This document shows positions 63,166 through 64,000 of a DNA stretch of 64,000 bases, piece after piece. Numbering within the stretch: position 1 is the first letter of the stretch; each line of letters starts with the position of its first letter. The DNA is from Paraburkholderia podalyriae (GTDB lineage: Bacteria > Pseudomonadota > Gammaproteobacteria > Burkholderiales > Burkholderiaceae). Both the position numbers and the translations under genes were made by a program. The stretch is taken from contig NZ_VZQQ01000026.1 of assembly GCF_014397785.1 (NCBI RefSeq), positions 30,463 to 94,462 on the forward strand. The letters run 5' to 3'. Below the pieces are notes generated by a model. It saw only the letters and a list, made by a program, of their open reading frames with translations, was not told the DNA's origin and made no database searches.

Positions 63166-64000
63166 TCGCGCTGCCCGCATCGATCCGGGTTTTCGAGCGC
63201 GGCTGGCTGTCGTCGAACAACGTGCTGCTCGTCGACGACACGTGCGCCGCGCTGGTTGATACCGGCTATGCGACGCACGCATCGCAAACGGTCGCGCTGG
63301 TACGCAATGCGTTGCGCACGCGGCCGCTCGATCTGATCGTCAACACGCACCTGCATTCGGATCATTGCGGCGGCAACGCACTGTTGCAGGCTACGTGGCC
63401 GTGCCGCACGCTGATTCCGTCATCCGAAGCCGCTGCCGTGCGCGACTGGGACGAAACGCGCCTCAGCTTTCGCGCGACTGGTCAAACCTGCGAGCGCTTC
63501 GGCTTCACCGGCACGCTGGCACCCGGCGCACGCTTGCGGCTGGGCGCGCTCGACTGGCAGGTGCTCGGCGCGCCCGGCCATGATCCGCATTCGCTGATGC
63601 TCTATTGCGCGGACGAACGCTTGCTGATCAGCGCGGATGCGCTGTGGGAAAACGGCTTCGGCGTGATCTTTCCCGAACTCGAAGGCGAAAGCGGCTTCGC
63701 CGAGCAGCAAGCGGTGCTCGACCTGATCGCAACGCTCGACGTGCGCGTCGTCATCCCGGGCCACGGCGCGCCGTTCGCGCATGTCGAAACGGCGCTCGAA
63801 CGCGCGATGTCGCGCGTCGCATGGTTGCGCGCCGATCCCGCGCGCAACGCAAAGAATGCGCTGAAAGTGCTAATACTACTGTGTCACAAAAGTAGTTGCG
63901 CAGTCTATTGCCGTACAGGAAGAGAGCCACCGTTGCATGAGCCTTTGTCCAAGCAGGATGCGCAACGTAGTAATGGAATCAGGAACGTGACGTTGAGCGC
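63162..64000 (+). CDS. MBL-fold metallo-hydrolase, 3' end altered and cut by window edge
   Basis: The frame opens at ATG 63162 (overlapping the MaoC stop) and stays open to the window edge. The metal-binding motif is VNTHLHSDHCGGNA, and the second-metal sites are GAPGHDPHSLMLY, ISADALWE and VIPGHGAPF, so the catalytic core (about residues 1-225) is complete. After ARNAKNALKVL (about residue 236) the sequence abruptly becomes ILLCHKSSCAVYCRTG and does not resemble the leucine/arginine-rich helical C-terminus usual for this family. I infer that the normal 3' end is missing or displaced. The enzyme may still fold but would lack its C-terminal helices. Confidence 0.75.
   Translation, partial: MIALPASIRVFERGWLSSNNVLLVDDTCAALVDTGYATHASQTVALVRNALRTRPLDLIVNTHLHSDHCGGNALLQATWPCRTLIPSSEAAAVRDWDETRLSFRATGQTCERFGFTGTLAPGARLRLGALDWQVLGAPGHDPHSLMLYCADERLLISADALWENGFGVIFPELEGESGFAEQQAVLDLIATLDVRVVIPGHGAPFAHVETALERAMSRVAWLRADPARNAKNALKVLILLCHKSSCAVYCRTGREPPLHEPLSKQDAQRSNGIRNVTLS
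63871..64000. mobile_element. Possible end of an inserted element (unidentified)
   Basis: From about 63871 the composition shifts to lower GC, and the MBL reading frame loses its family resemblance. A short inverted repeat ACTACT (63875-63880) / AGTAGT (63891-63896) lies at the junction. No transposase can be identified in the remaining 130 bases. This is a candidate IS end or rearrangement junction only. Confidence 0.35.

Overview
The window looks like a piece of the main chromosome of a Burkholderiaceae bacterium, most likely Paraburkholderia or a close relative. This is inferred from the very high GC coding sequence, the methionine synthase split into two adjacent genes, a PhaM-type PHB granule protein, several small families typical of Burkholderiales (DUF2917, DUF3567, DUF1840, DUF3108), and the overall content of housekeeping genes. 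No rRNA, tRNA, CRISPR array or complete mobile element was seen. About 60 genes are supported. Most long antisense reading frames are by-products of the GC-rich codon usage.

Left part (1-31 kb): the tail of a ComM/YifB gene; a lipoprotein and a membrane-anchored TlpA-type thioredoxin; the dctA-dctB-dctD C4-dicarboxylate uptake system with a clear sigma-54 promoter and phased CCGG palindromes upstream of dctA; a glycerophosphodiesterase; lipB-lipA; a divergent LysR/DUF2917 pair; the dacA-dat-ybeD cluster; a hydrolase, a 2Fe-2S ferredoxin and a VanZ-like protein; a four-gene Mce/Mla-type lipid transporter; birA-coaX; rfaE2; a ferritin-like diiron protein; phaM; an enoyl-CoA hydratase; a fumarylacetoacetate-hydrolase family enzyme facing an IclR regulator; and a DUF3108 protein.

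Middle part (30-46 kb): an enol-lactonase-like hydrolase, DUF3567, split metH, argS, a SPOR-domain protein, dsbA, an SDR coupled to a BtuF-like protein, and a dipeptide-binding protein. A short block of visibly lower GC follows (about 43.7-45.0 kb). It carries a frameshifted lysozyme-like/LysM gene overlapping an intact gene for an exported LprI-type lysozyme-inhibitor protein. This pair resembles a peptidoglycan-hydrolase effector with its immunity protein and is the most interesting accessory feature.

Right part (45-64 kb): an MBL hydrolase divergent from a LiuR-like MerR regulator with a palindromic operator between them; aceK; a thiolase, SDR and acyl-CoA dehydrogenase cluster; ychJ; an exported alpha/beta hydrolase; the bioA-bioF-bioD-bioB biotin operon; a GhrA-like reductase; HMG-CoA lyase; and a tightly overlapping small-gene operon (YbaK, DUF1289, MaoC, MBL). 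The last MBL gene loses its family-like sequence about 130 bases before the window edge, where composition also changes. An insertion or rearrangement junction is likely there.
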